A stretch of 17,637 nucleotides of DNA from an uncultured Lachnoanaerobaculum sp. (GCA_916720285.1 CAKAQP010000024.1:1-17637), one strand, 5' to 3'. Positions 7,286-15,619 are shown, counted from the stretch's first letter. Made by a program: numbers and translations. The notes: a model not told the origin generated them from the letters alone.

Positions 7286-9127
7286 ATGGCATTTGTAATA
7301 GAAGATGAATTAAAGAAGCTGCCACGCCAGCCGGGTGTTTATATAATGCATGACAAAAAGGATGATATTATATATGTCGGCAAGGCTATTTCATTGAGAA
7401 ACAGAGTAAGACAATATTTTCAATCAAGTAAGGATAAGAGTCCTAAGATAAAACAAATGGTCTCAAAGATTGAAAGATTTGAATATATTGTAACAGATTC
7501 CGAGCTTGAGGCATTGGTACTTGAGAATAATCTGATAAAAGAACATAGACCAAGGTATAATACAATGCTTAGGGATGATAAAACCTATCCCTATATAAAA
7601 CTTACAGTGAAAGAGGAATACCCAAGGCTACAGATGGTAAGGCAGATAAAGAAGGACAAAAACAGATATTTCGGGCCATTTTCAAGCGGTAATGCGGTAC
7701 GAGATACGATAAATCTTTTAAACAGAGTCTATAAGCTAAGGACTTGCAGTAGAAATCTCCCAAAGGATATAGGAGCGGAGCGTCCATGTCTGGATTATTT
7801 TATACATCAGTGTGATGCTCCATGTCAAAATTATATATCAAAAGATGAATATAATAAAAATGCGGCCGAAGCACTTCGCTTTTTAAGTGGAGATTTTGAT
7901 CCTATTATAAATAAAATAAGAACTGAAATGGAAAGGCTTTCAGCTGAGCTGAAATTTGAAGATGCGGCAAAGCAAAGAGATTTATTAAACTCCGTACTTC
8001 ATATTACACAAAAACAGAAAATCACTTCGGATGATTCCAAAGACAGGGATATTATTGCAATGGCTAGAGATGAGAGAGATGCTGTTGTACAGGTATTCTT
8101 TATCAGGGAAGGAAAGATGGTCGGTAGAGAACATCATTATATACAAGTGGCAATGGATGATGAAAAAGTGGATATTCTGGAAAGTTTCATAAAGCAGTTT
8201 TATGCAGGAACACCTTTTGTACCGAGTCAAATCATGTCACAGTATGAGTTAAAGGATGAAAACCTTATTTCGGAATGGCTCTCAGCTAAAAGAGGTTCAA
8301 AGGTAAATATAATTGTTCCAAAGAAAGGCTCTAAGGAAAAGCTGGTAGAACTTGCAAAGAAAAATGCTGAAATTGTTCTCACCAAAGACAGAGAAAAGCT
8401 TCAAAGACAGGAAGCAAGAAGTGTGGGAGCTGTAAAGGAAATTGAAGAGCTATTATCATTGCCTAATTTAAAAAGAATGGAGGCCTATGATATTTCCAAT
8501 ATTTCAGGTGTTCAATCTGTAGGTTCTATGGTGGTTTATGAGAATGGAATGCCGAAAAAAAGTGATTACAGAAAATTCAAAATAAAAACAGTAATAGGTC
8601 CAAACGACTACGCTTCAATGAAGGAAGTACTTACAAGAAGATTTGACCGCGGTGTTGATGAAAAGGATACCGGATTTAATAAACTGCCTGATATAATACT
8701 AATGGACGGTGGAAGAGGTCAGGTAAACATATGCTTACAGGTTTTGGAGGAATTCGGACTTAATATTCCGGTATGCGGAATGGTAAAGGATGATAACCAC
8801 AGGACTAGAGGATTGTATTACAACAATGTAGAAATTCCTATAGATACTCATTCTCAAGGATTTTTGCTGATTACAAGAATACAGGATGAGGCGCACAGAT
8901 TTGCAATAGAGTATCACAGAAGTCTAAGATCAAAAACTCAGGTAAAGTCGATACTTGATGATATAGAGGGAATAGGAGTTGTAAGGCGAAAAGCACTTAT
9001 GAAGCATTTTAAAGAAATTGAAAATATTAAAAATGCAAGTTTTGAAGAACTTATGTCGGTGGAAGGAATGAATAAAAAGTCAGCTACGGCAGTATGTGAA
9101 TTCTTTTCAAAATTAAAAAAAGAGTAA
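7286..9127 (+). CDS. uvrC: Excinuclease ABC subunit C
   Basis: Makes the two incisions around bulky DNA lesions in nucleotide excision repair, recruited by UvrB. The 613-residue length is normal. An N-terminal GIY-YIG nuclease domain (3' incision) carries PGVYIM at 16-21 and YVGKA at 30-34. Four cysteines (154, 168, 176, 180) match the cluster reported to hold a 4Fe-4S centre in UvrC. A UVR motif that contacts UvrB follows at about 205-240. The C-terminal RNase H-like domain (5' incision) shows Asp402 in 'AYDISNISG', Asp474 in 'MDGGRGQ' and the 'DEAHRFAIEYHR' motif, and the protein ends in a tandem helix-hairpin-helix. TAAGG (7275-7279) lies six bases upstream of the ATG and overlaps the preceding stop region. 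It has no obvious terminator; the next gene follows after 19 bases. Confidence 0.98.
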   Translation: MAFVIEDELKKLPRQPGVYIMHDKKDDIIYVGKAISLRNRVRQYFQSSKDKSPKIKQMVSKIERFEYIVTDSELEALVLENNLIKEHRPRYNTMLRDDKTYPYIKLTVKEEYPRLQMVRQIKKDKNRYFGPFSSGNAVRDTINLLNRVYKLRTCSRNLPKDIGAERPCLDYFIHQCDAPCQNYISKDEYNKNAAEALRFLSGDFDPIINKIRTEMERLSAELKFEDAAKQRDLLNSVLHITQKQKITSDDSKDRDIIAMARDERDAVVQVFFIREGKMVGREHHYIQVAMDDEKVDILESFIKQFYAGTPFVPSQIMSQYELKDENLISEWLSAKRGSKVNIIVPKKGSKEKLVELAKKNAEIVLTKDREKLQRQEARSVGAVKEIEELLSLPNLKRMEAYDISNISGVQSVGSMVVYENGMPKKSDYRKFKIKTVIGPNDYASMKEVLTRRFDRGVDEKDTGFNKLPDIILMDGGRGQVNICLQVLEEFGLNIPVCGMVKDDNHRTRGLYYNNVEIPIDTHSQGFLLITRIQDEAHRFAIEYHRSLRSKTQVKSILDDIEGIGVVRRKALMKHFKEIENIKNASFEELMSVEGMNKKSATAVCEFFSKLKKE

Positions 9128-9146
9128 TATATGTAAAGGAGAATTT

Positions 9147-9440
9147 ATGTTAAGACATATCGTAATGTGGAAGTTTAATGAGGGTGTGGATAAGCAAATT
9201 ATAGGTGAAGAGATAAAAAGCAGTCTGCTTGATTTATGCAAAAGTATGGATGAAGTAGTCAAGGCAGATGTTGTTTATAATGTTTTACCTACAAGTACTC
9301 ATGATTTGGTTTTGATACTTGATGTAAATGATGAGGATGCTCTTAATAAGTATGCAACATCAAAAGAGCATGTGGCAATTGTTGAAAGCCTAATTAAGCC
9401 GAATACAAATTCAAGAGTTGCAATTGACTTTTTTTATTGA
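9147..9440 (+). CDS. Dabb (stress-responsive alpha/beta barrel) domain protein
   Basis: A 97-residue protein that is a single Dabb domain. It has the usual start 'MLRHIVMWKF', the middle 'DLVLILDVNDEDALNKYATSKEHVAIV' and the closing beta strand 'SRVAIDFFY'. Dabb domains form small dimeric ferredoxin-like barrels; most bacterial ones have no assigned role, and a few relatives are enzymes such as olivetolic acid cyclase. AAAGGAG lies six bases before the ATG. It follows uvrC by 19 bases and is probably the last gene of that run. Its TGA stop lies within the -35 hexamer of the thiamine operon promoter. Confidence 0.85.
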   Translation: MLRHIVMWKFNEGVDKQIIGEEIKSSLLDLCKSMDEVVKADVVYNVLPTSTHDLVLILDVNDEDALNKYATSKEHVAIVESLIKPNTNSRVAIDFFY

Positions 9441-9464
9441 CATTTTTAATTGCAGTGATATACT
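9437..9464 (+). promoter_or_regulatory. Promoter of the thiamine salvage operon
   Basis: TTGACA (9437-9442), 16-base spacer, TATACT (9459-9464) preceded by TGA, which makes an extended -10. Transcription should begin near 9471, about 15-20 bases before the TPP riboswitch. The -35 box contains the stop codon of the Dabb gene. Confidence 0.75.
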
Positions 9465-9483
9465 TTTTGTAAAATATAACGAT

Positions 9484-9575
9484 ATAAACTTGGGAGCTTA
9501 TATATAGGCTGAGAGGGAAGTGTGACTTTCGACCGTTTACCTGATTTGGATAATGCCAACGTAGGGAGATGTTTT
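9484..9575 (+). promoter_or_regulatory. TPP riboswitch (THI element)
   Basis: Binds thiamine pyrophosphate in the nascent RNA and switches off the thiM-thiE-thiD-cytX operon. Conserved elements in order: GGGAGC (9492-9497), GGCTGAGAGG (9507-9516, the pyrimidine-binding arm), a variable P3 hairpin, ACCTGATTTGGATAATGCCA (9539-9558) and ACGTAGGGA (9559-9567, the pyrophosphate-sensing side closing on P1). An intrinsic terminator follows within 30 bases. The adjoining genes are all thiamine salvage genes, which independently supports the call. Confidence 0.96.
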
Positions 9576-9592
9576 TTTGACTTTCTTTTCAG

Positions 9593-9621
9593 GAGATACA
9601 GGTTCTTGTATCTCATTTTTT
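9593..9621 (+). terminator. Riboswitch-controlled terminator
   Basis: Stem GAGATACA (9593-9600) with TGTATCTC (9607-9614), six-base loop, then a T-run (9616-9621). GAGAT at 9566-9570, part of the 3' side of the riboswitch, could pair with ATCTC of the right arm as an antiterminator when no TPP is bound; that alternative is inferred. Confidence 0.85.
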
Positions 9622-9652
9622 ATTGCAAAAATTCACCTGAATATAAGTATAT

Positions 9653-9672
9653 AAGTTTTATGGTTAAAACTT
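9653..9672 (+). repeat. Perfect 8-bp hairpin before the mini-ORF
   Basis: AAGTTTTA, TGGT loop and TAAAACTT form a perfect stem-loop seven bases upstream of the AGGAGGG site of the 25-codon ORF. It lacks a T-run after it, so it is not a clear terminator. It could be an RNA stability or processing element. Confidence 0.45.
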
Positions 9673-9691
9673 TAATTTAGGAGGGTTACTT

Positions 9692-9769
9692 ATGAATAAA
9701 AGTAATGTCAAAAAGACGGTTGTTTCATTTTTGTTGTTTAAAATTGTGGGAAGAGAGGTGAGAATATGA
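9692..9769 (+). CDS. 25-residue ORF upstream of and overlapping thiM
   Basis: The small frame reads MNKSNVKKTVVSFLLFKIVG plus REVRI and then TGA. AGGAGGG (9679-9685) lies six bases before its ATG, one of the best ribosome sites in the window, and its stop overlaps the thiM start by four bases (ATGA). The peptide has a lysine-rich start and a short hydrophobic run, too short for a firm membrane helix. Two readings fit: a leader peptide that couples ribosomes onto thiM, or the remnant of a longer gene such as a ThiW-like membrane component, which often precedes thiM in Firmicutes thiamine operons. Both are inference. It is not recognised as any known family. Confidence 0.5.
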   Translation: MNKSNVKKTVVSFLLFKIVGREVRI

Positions 9770-10581
9770 TAAAAGAAATGCTTGAAAATGTCAAAAGAAA
9801 ATCACCTCTGGTACATAATATAACAAATTATGTGACTGTAAATGACTGTGCAAATATACTTCTTGCTTGTGGAGCAAGTCCTATAATGGCTGACGATTTG
9901 GATGAAGTTGCAGAGATAACATCAATATGTTCAGGACTTAATATAAATATAGGTACATTAAATAAACGAACGATTCTTTCAATGATTGCGGCAGGTGAAA
10001 AGTCAAATGAATTGAATCATCCTATAGTACTTGATCCTGTGGGAGCAGGAGCATCCAAATTAAGAACGGATACAGCAAAAAAACTGCTTGAAAAGGTAAA
10101 ATTCAGCGTTGTACGTGGAAATTTATCAGAGATAAAATGTCTTGCTGCAGGAAGAGGTAATACGAGGGGTGTTGATTCCGTTGATTTTATCAATGAAAAA
10201 AATCTTGATAATGTTGTTGAGTTCGCAAAGGATTTTGCATTGAAAAACTCCTGTGTAACAGTTATAACATCTGCTATTGATATAGTTACGGACGGTAAAA
10301 TTGTATATTGTGTATATAACGGCGACAGTATAATGAGTAAAATTACCGGAAGCGGATGTCAGCTTTCAGCTATGACGGCAGCATATATAAGTGCAAATCC
10401 TGACAACATTTTAGAAGCCGCTTTTGCTTGTGTAAGTGCAATGGGATTATGTGGAGAAATAGCAAAGAAGCGTTTGACAGATAAAGACGGTAACAGCAGC
10501 TACAGAAATTATTTAATAGATGCGGTTTATAATCTTACTCCTGATGAACTTGAAAAAGGAGCAAGGTATGAGATTAGATAA
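9766..10581 (+). CDS. thiM: Hydroxyethylthiazole kinase
   Basis: Phosphorylates salvaged 4-methyl-5-(2-hydroxyethyl)thiazole for condensation by ThiE. The 271-residue protein has the ThiM pattern throughout: 'VHNITNYVTVNDCANILLACGASPIMADD' over about residues 18-46, 'VLDPVGAGASKLR' near 88-100, and the anion-hole segment 'TGSGCQLSA' with Cys198 in the position of the conserved active-site cysteine. GAGGTGAG (9755-9762) precedes the ATG, which overlaps the stop of the upstream mini-ORF. Its 3' end overlaps thiE by 14 bases. Expression falls under the TPP riboswitch upstream. Confidence 0.97.
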   Translation: MIKEMLENVKRKSPLVHNITNYVTVNDCANILLACGASPIMADDLDEVAEITSICSGLNINIGTLNKRTILSMIAAGEKSNELNHPIVLDPVGAGASKLRTDTAKKLLEKVKFSVVRGNLSEIKCLAAGRGNTRGVDSVDFINEKNLDNVVEFAKDFALKNSCVTVITSAIDIVTDGKIVYCVYNGDSIMSKITGSGCQLSAMTAAYISANPDNILEAAFACVSAMGLCGEIAKKRLTDKDGNSSYRNYLIDAVYNLTPDELEKGARYEIR

Positions 10582-11212
10582 GAAATACATGCATCTTTAT
10601 GCGGTTACAGACAGAGCATGGACAGAGAATAAAACTTTATATGAGCAACTAAAAGTGGCACTTGAGAGCGGTGTAACCTGTGTGCAGCTTAGAGAAAAAA
10701 GTCTGGATGAAGACAGCTTTATAGATGAGGCAAAAAAGATATCGCAACTGTGTAAACAGTATAATATTCCATTTATTGTAAACGACAATCTGAATGTGGC
10801 TATTGCTTCAAATGCCGACGGAATACATATAGGGCAGGATGATATGGAACTTAAAGATGTCCGCAGGATTGTCGGAGAAGATATGATAATAGGAGTTTCC
10901 GTACATACGGTAGATGAGGCTGTCTCGGCACAAAGAAACGGTGCAGATTATATAGGTTTAGGTGCGGTATTTGAAACTTCTACAAAAAATGATGTAGGTA
11001 TTCTCTCATATGAAACATTAAAATCCATATGCGAAGCTGTAAATATACCTAAAGTGGCAATAGGAGGAATAAATTCTAAAAACATATTAAAACTTAAAGG
11101 AAGCGGTATAGACGGTGTTGCAGTAGTCTCTGCAATATTTGGAGCCGGCGATATAAAAAAGGCAACAAAAGAACTTTATAATTTGGCAAGTGAATTAATC
11201 GAGAGGACATGA
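10568..11212 (+). CDS. thiE: Thiamine phosphate synthase
   Basis: Joins HMP pyrophosphate with thiazole phosphate to give thiamine phosphate. The 214-residue TIM barrel shows 'YAVTDR' at 11-16, 'VQLREK' (pyrophosphate side), 'FIVNDNLNVAIASNADGIHIGQDD', 'GVSVHT', 'ADYIGLGAVFETSTKND' and 'VAIGGI', all standard ThiE motifs. The start at 10568 is chosen because AAAGGAG (10555-10561) lies six bases upstream and the product then begins at the family's usual place. A longer frame from 10520 would add 16 unrelated residues inside thiM. It overlaps thiM by 14 bases and is one base from thiD. Confidence 0.97.
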   Translation: MRLDKKYMHLYAVTDRAWTENKTLYEQLKVALESGVTCVQLREKSLDEDSFIDEAKKISQLCKQYNIPFIVNDNLNVAIASNADGIHIGQDDMELKDVRRIVGEDMIIGVSVHTVDEAVSAQRNGADYIGLGAVFETSTKNDVGILSYETLKSICEAVNIPKVAIGGINSKNILKLKGSGIDGVAVVSAIFGAGDIKKATKELYNLASELIERT

Positions 11213-11213
11213 T

Positions 11214-12026
11214 ATGAAAAAAGTATTGACAATAGCCGGAAGTGATTCAAGCGGAGGGGCAGGTATACAGGCTGATATAAAAACAATGACTGCAAACAAT
11301 GTATATGCAATGAGTGCCATAACGGCACTTACAGCACAGAATACTACAGGGGTAAAGGGAATTCTAAATATTGCTCCTGAATTTATAAAGAGCCAGTTGG
11401 AGATGATTTTTGATGATATTTTTCCTGATGCCATAAAAATAGGCATGGTATCTTCGCCGGAAATAGTGGAAGCTATTGAATATGAACTTCTAAAATATAA
11501 GGCAAAAAATATTGTACTTGACCCGGTAATGGTAGCTACAAGCGGATCAAATCTTGTGGAGAACAGTGCAATAAAATCAATAAAAGAAAAACTTTTTCCT
11601 CTTGCAAGAGTGATAACGCCGAATATACCTGAGGCGGAAGTACTTTCCGGTATAAGTATTAAAGATGAAAAAGACATGTTGGAGGCGGCAAAAATAATTT
11701 ATGAAAAACATTTTTGTGCGGTACTGTTAAAAGGGGGACATAGTATAAATGATGCCAATGATTTATTGTATGAGAATAAAAAAGCAAAGTGGTTCTTAGG
11801 AAAACGTATAGATAATAAAAATACTCACGGTACCGGATGTAGCCTTTCATCAGCAATAGCATCAAATCTTGCAAAGGGATATACACTTGAAGAATCCGTA
11901 GAAAGGGCAAAAAACTATATATCCGATGCTCTACTTGCTATGCTTGATATAGGAAAGGGGAGCGGCCCTCTAAATCATGCATTTAATATAAACGGAGAGT
12001 ATGCAAAGGAGGCGGATAATGAATAA
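11214..12026 (+). CDS. thiD: Hydroxymethylpyrimidine / HMP-phosphate kinase
   Basis: Phosphorylates HMP twice to HMP pyrophosphate, the pyrimidine partner for ThiE. The 270-residue ribokinase-fold protein begins 'KKVLTIAGSDSSGGAGIQAD' and has the 'NNVYAMSAITALTAQNT' substrate segment, 'LDPVMVATSG', 'LKGGH' and the ATP/anion-hole motif 'NTHGTGCSLSSA' with Cys209. GAGAGG lies at 11201-11206. It starts one base after thiE stops and overlaps cytX by eight bases, so it sits inside one tightly coupled unit. The pdxK-like alternative is unlikely given the surroundings and the ThiD-type start. Confidence 0.97.
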   Translation: MKKVLTIAGSDSSGGAGIQADIKTMTANNVYAMSAITALTAQNTTGVKGILNIAPEFIKSQLEMIFDDIFPDAIKIGMVSSPEIVEAIEYELLKYKAKNIVLDPVMVATSGSNLVENSAIKSIKEKLFPLARVITPNIPEAEVLSGISIKDEKDMLEAAKIIYEKHFCAVLLKGGHSINDANDLLYENKKAKWFLGKRIDNKNTHGTGCSLSSAIASNLAKGYTLEESVERAKNYISDALLAMLDIGKGSGPLNHAFNINGEYAKEADNE

Positions 12027-13185
12027 GAAAACATCAGTATTTGAAAACGGTTTGATCTGGTTTGGAGCCGCAGTATCCATAGCAGAGATTTTAACAGGTA
12101 CATACTTTGCATCTTTAGGATTTTTAAAAGGCCTATTTGCCATAGTTCTTGGACATATAGTAGGTTGTATTTTACTTTTTCTGGCCGGAATGATAGGTGC
12201 AAAGACTCAAAAAAGCGCAATGGACACCGTAAAGATAAGTTTCGGAACAAAAGGTGGGATTTTCTTTGCAATATTGAACATCTTACAGCTTTTCGGTTGG
12301 ACAGGTATAATGATTTATGACGGTGCCTCAGCTACTCAAGGTATATTGCCTGTAGGACATTTTATATGGTGTATTGTTATCGGCGGACTGATTTTGGTGT
12401 GGATACTTATAGGGGTTAAAAATTTAGGTAAGTTAAATGTAATTGCCATGTCGGCATTATTTTTAATGACAATAATTTTAAGCTTAATCATATTTAAAGG
12501 TGGGACAGCATTCGATAAAGGAGATAACAGTATGAGTTTCGGTGCCGCAATGGAGCTTTCAATAGCTATGCCTCTGTCATGGTTGCCTCTTATCAGTGAT
12601 TATACAAAAGAGGCAAAAGAGCCTGTTAAAGCAACTGCTGCAAGCAGTATTGTTTACGGCTTTGTAAGTATCTGGATGTACATTATAGGAATGAGTGCGG
12701 CCTTATTTACAATGGAGTCGGATATAGCCAAGATTTTACTGAAAGCGGGACTTGGCATAATGGGACTTTTTATAGTTGTACTCTCAACAGTGACTACAAC
12801 ATTTTTAGATGTGTATTCGGCAGGAGTATCTACAGAATCAATATTTTCCCAAATAAAGTCTAAGTGGGTGGCGGTAGCTGTTACCTTAATTGGAACTTTG
12901 GGAGCAATTGTATTACCTATGGATGATATTACAGGATTTTTATATCTTATAGGGTCGGTGTTTGCACCGATGATTGCAATACAAATAGCGGATTTCTTTA
13001 TATTGAAAATAAGTAATGATAAAAAAATGTTTTCAATAAAAAATATTATTATCTGGGTGACAGGCTTTATAATATACAGAATCTTGATGAAGTTTGATAC
13101 ACAGATAGGAAGTACAATACCAAGCATGCTTATCACAATTTTTATATCGGTTGCAGTTAGTAATGTCTTTAAAATAGATAAATAA
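12019..13185 (+). CDS. cytX: Predicted hydroxymethylpyrimidine transporter (NCS1 family)
   Basis: A 388-residue polytopic membrane protein of the nucleobase:cation symporter 1 family, with roughly 12 hydrophobic segments starting at about residue 12. Features typical of CytX are 'ENGLIWFGAAVSIAEILTGTYFA' at the N-terminus and 'SWLPLISDYTKEAK' in the middle. CytX was proposed as an HMP transporter from its repeated link to TPP riboswitches and thiD, and this locus fits that. The start at 12019 is preferred because AAAGGAGG (12005-12012) lies six bases upstream; a frame from 12001 would add six residues with no such site. It overlaps thiD by eight bases and ends the operon before a strong terminator. 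Substrate is inferred from context. Confidence 0.9.
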   Translation: MNKKTSVFENGLIWFGAAVSIAEILTGTYFASLGFLKGLFAIVLGHIVGCILLFLAGMIGAKTQKSAMDTVKISFGTKGGIFFAILNILQLFGWTGIMIYDGASATQGILPVGHFIWCIVIGGLILVWILIGVKNLGKLNVIAMSALFLMTIILSLIIFKGGTAFDKGDNSMSFGAAMELSIAMPLSWLPLISDYTKEAKEPVKATAASSIVYGFVSIWMYIIGMSAALFTMESDIAKILLKAGLGIMGLFIVVLSTVTTTFLDVYSAGVSTESIFSQIKSKWVAVAVTLIGTLGAIVLPMDDITGFLYLIGSVFAPMIAIQIADFFILKISNDKKMFSIKNIIIWVTGFIIYRILMKFDTQIGSTIPSMLITIFISVAVSNVFKIDK

Positions 13186-13220
13186 ATATAAAAGTATAAT
13201 AGAATAATGTATAAATATCG

Positions 13221-13256
13221 AAACAATTCCCAGTAAACAGCTAGGAATTGTTTTTT
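13221..13256 (+). terminator. Terminator of the thiamine operon
   Basis: Ten-base-pair stem AAACAATTCC (13221-13230) with GGAATTGTTT (13244-13253), 13-base loop, followed by a run of T to 13256. Confidence 0.85.
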
Positions 13257-13290
13257 ATTGGAAACATGAGAAAAATTTAACAAATATGGC

Positions 13291-13319
13291 TTGAATAATA
13301 AATTTAATGGTGATATTAT
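13291..13319 (+). promoter_or_regulatory. Promoter of pflB
   Basis: TTGAAT (13291-13296), 17-base spacer, TATTAT (13314-13319) preceded by TGA (extended -10). Transcription would start near 13326, giving a leader of about 50 bases. That leader contains a 6-bp stem (13333-13338 with 13345-13350, one G-U pair) before the AAAGGAGGT site. No clear Rex or FNR palindrome is seen. Confidence 0.6.
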
Positions 13320-13378
13320 CAGGACATAAAGAGGTTAGTAAAGCCTAACTAATTTGTTTATTTTAAAAGGAGGTACTT

Positions 13379-15619
13379 ATGTGCTGGGATGGTTTTAAGG
13401 GAAGAAAATGGCGTGACGATATAGATGTACGTGATTTTATACAAAATAATTATACAATATACGATGGAGACGAGAGTTTCCTGGAGGGTCCTACAGAAGC
13501 TACAAACAAGCTTTGGGGTGAGCTTTCAAGACTTCAAAAAGAGGAAAGAGCTAAAGGTGGAGTCCTTGATATGGAGACTGAAGTTGTTTCAACTATTAGA
13601 GCCTATGGGCCGGGATATATAAAAGAAGATATGAAAGATCTTGAAAAGGTTGTAGGACTGCAAACAGATAAACCTTTAAAGAGAGCGTTTATGCCTTTCG
13701 GTGGAATAAAGATGGCTGAACAGGCTGCAAGTACCTACGGATATCAGACAAATGAGAAGTTCCATAAGATATTTACAGAATATCACAGGACTCATAATCA
13801 GGCTGTATTTGAGGCTTATACACCTGAAATGCATGCGGCAAGACATAATAAAATAATTACCGGACTTCCTGATACATACGGTAGAGGAAGAATTGTAGGA
13901 GATTACAGAAGAGTTGCACTCTATGGAATAGATTTTCTTATAGAAAAGAAAAAGGAAGACTTGCAAAATTGCGGAGACGGTACAATGCTTGATGAAATAA
14001 TCCGTCAAAGAGATGAACTTGGAATGCAGATAGAGGCTCTTAATCAGATGAAAGAAATGGCGGCAGCATACGGATTTGATATTTCAAAACCTGCAAAGGA
14101 TGCAAGAGAGGCTGTACAGTGGTTATACTTCGGATATCTTGCGGTTATAAAGACACAAAACGGTGCGGCAATGAGTGTCGGACGAATTTCAACATTCCTT
14201 GATATTTATATTGAAAGAGATATAAAGGCAGGAAAACTGACAGAAATCGAAGCACAGGAGTTGATAGACCACCTTGTAATGAAATTCAGAATGGTAAAAT
14301 TTGCCAGAATACCTTCTTATAATCAGCTCTTCTCAGGAGATCCGGTTTGGGCTACACTTGAGATGGCGGGACTTGGCATGGACGGAAGGTCGATGGTTAC
14401 AAAGTCGGATTTCAGATTCTTACATACACTTGAGAATATGGGACCTTCACCGGAGCCGAACCTTACCGTACTTTATTCAAGCAGACTTCCAAAGGCGTTT
14501 AAAGAGTATTCATCTGCTATTTCTATAAGAACAAGTTCTGTACAGTATGAAAATGATGATGTAATGCGTCCGGTATGGGGTGATGATTATTCTATATGCT
14601 GTTGTGTATCAGCTACGGAAACAGGAAAGGAAATGCAGTTCTTCGGAGCAAGAGCGAATCTTGCAAAATGCCTTCTTTATGCTATAAACGGAGGTGTGGA
14701 TGCAAAGTCAAAAGAGCAGGTCGGACCGGCTTACAGACCTATAACATCTGAATACCTTGATTATGATGAGGTAATGGAGAGATATGATGTAATGATGGAC
14801 TGGCTGGCAGGACTTTATGTAAATACATTAAATCTTATTCAATATATGCATGATAAGTATTATTATGAGGCTGCCGAGATGGCGCTTATAGATACAGATG
14901 TCAGAAGAACATTTGCAACAGGTATTGCAGGATTTTCACATGTAGTAGATTCACTTTGTGCAATAAAATATGCAAAGGTAAAGACTGTTCGTGATGAAAA
15001 CGGAATTGTGGTTGATTATGAGACAACAGGTGATTTCCCAAGATACGGAAATGATGATGACAGAGCTGATGATATTGCGGTATGGCTTTTAAAGACTTTC
15101 CTTAAAAAGGTTAAGAAAAGACATACATACAGAAATTCGGAAGCAACAACATCCATCCTTACAATTACTTCAAATGTAGTATACGGTAAGGCGACAGGAA
15201 GTATGCCTGACGGAAGAAAAGCCGGAGAGCCTCTGGCGCCTGGAGCAAATCCAAGCTACGGTGCAGAAAAAAACGGACTTTTGGCTTCGCTTAATTCACT
15301 TACAAAGCTTCCCTATGAGTACGCACTTGACGGTATTTCAAATACTCAGACTATTAACCCGTCTGCACTTGGACATGGTGAGGATGAGCAAAAGAAAAAT
15401 TTGACTCAGGTAATGGACGGATATTTTGATCAGGGTGCACATCACCTCAATGTAAATGTATTCGGTACTGAAAAACTTATAGATGCTATGGAACATCCTG
15501 AGAAGGAGGAGTATGCAAACTTCACAATAAGAGTTTCAGGATATGCCGTTAAGTTTATCGACCTTACAAGAGAGCAGCAGCTTGATGTTATCGCCAGAAC
15601 ATGTCATGATAAGCTATAA
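13379..15619 (+). CDS. pflB: Formate acetyltransferase (pyruvate formate-lyase)
   Basis: Converts pyruvate and CoA to acetyl-CoA and formate under anaerobic conditions. The 746-residue glycyl radical enzyme has the catalytic cysteine pair Cys408-Cys409 in 'SICCCVSATETG', then 'MQFFGARANLAK' and 'LYAINGGVD'. Near the end is the radical loop 'RVSGYAV', with Gly721 as the radical site, 25 residues from the C-terminus as expected. AAAAGGAGGT sits just before the ATG, implying high expression. The activase gene follows downstream after a hairpin. An extra cysteine (407) directly precedes the catalytic pair. The match to true PFL, rather than to glycerol dehydratase or choline lyase relatives, is supported by the cysteine pair and the adjacent activase. 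Confidence 0.98.
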   Translation: MCWDGFKGRKWRDDIDVRDFIQNNYTIYDGDESFLEGPTEATNKLWGELSRLQKEERAKGGVLDMETEVVSTIRAYGPGYIKEDMKDLEKVVGLQTDKPLKRAFMPFGGIKMAEQAASTYGYQTNEKFHKIFTEYHRTHNQAVFEAYTPEMHAARHNKIITGLPDTYGRGRIVGDYRRVALYGIDFLIEKKKEDLQNCGDGTMLDEIIRQRDELGMQIEALNQMKEMAAAYGFDISKPAKDAREAVQWLYFGYLAVIKTQNGAAMSVGRISTFLDIYIERDIKAGKLTEIEAQELIDHLVMKFRMVKFARIPSYNQLFSGDPVWATLEMAGLGMDGRSMVTKSDFRFLHTLENMGPSPEPNLTVLYSSRLPKAFKEYSSAISIRTSSVQYENDDVMRPVWGDDYSICCCVSATETGKEMQFFGARANLAKCLLYAINGGVDAKSKEQVGPAYRPITSEYLDYDEVMERYDVMMDWLAGLYVNTLNLIQYMHDKYYYEAAEMALIDTDVRRTFATGIAGFSHVVDSLCAIKYAKVKTVRDENGIVVDYETTGDFPRYGNDDDRADDIAVWLLKTFLKKVKKRHTYRNSEATTSILTITSNVVYGKATGSMPDGRKAGEPLAPGANPSYGAEKNGLLASLNSLTKLPYEYALDGISNTQTINPSALGHGEDEQKKNLTQVMDGYFDQGAHHLNVNVFGTEKLIDAMEHPEKEEYANFTIRVSGYAVKFIDLTREQQLDVIARTCHDKL

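Noticed and set aside
11195..11677. 160-residue open frame on the minus strand
   Set aside because: It lies entirely opposite thiD, which has complete family motifs; no promoter or ribosome site supports it.
12654..13283. 209-residue open frame on the minus strand
   Set aside because: It lies opposite cytX, has no ribosome site or recognisable domain, and its composition mirrors the hydrophobic sense gene.
13261..13378. Rex or FNR operator before pflB
   Set aside because: Fragments such as TTTAACAAAT occur, but no complete palindrome of either type was found.
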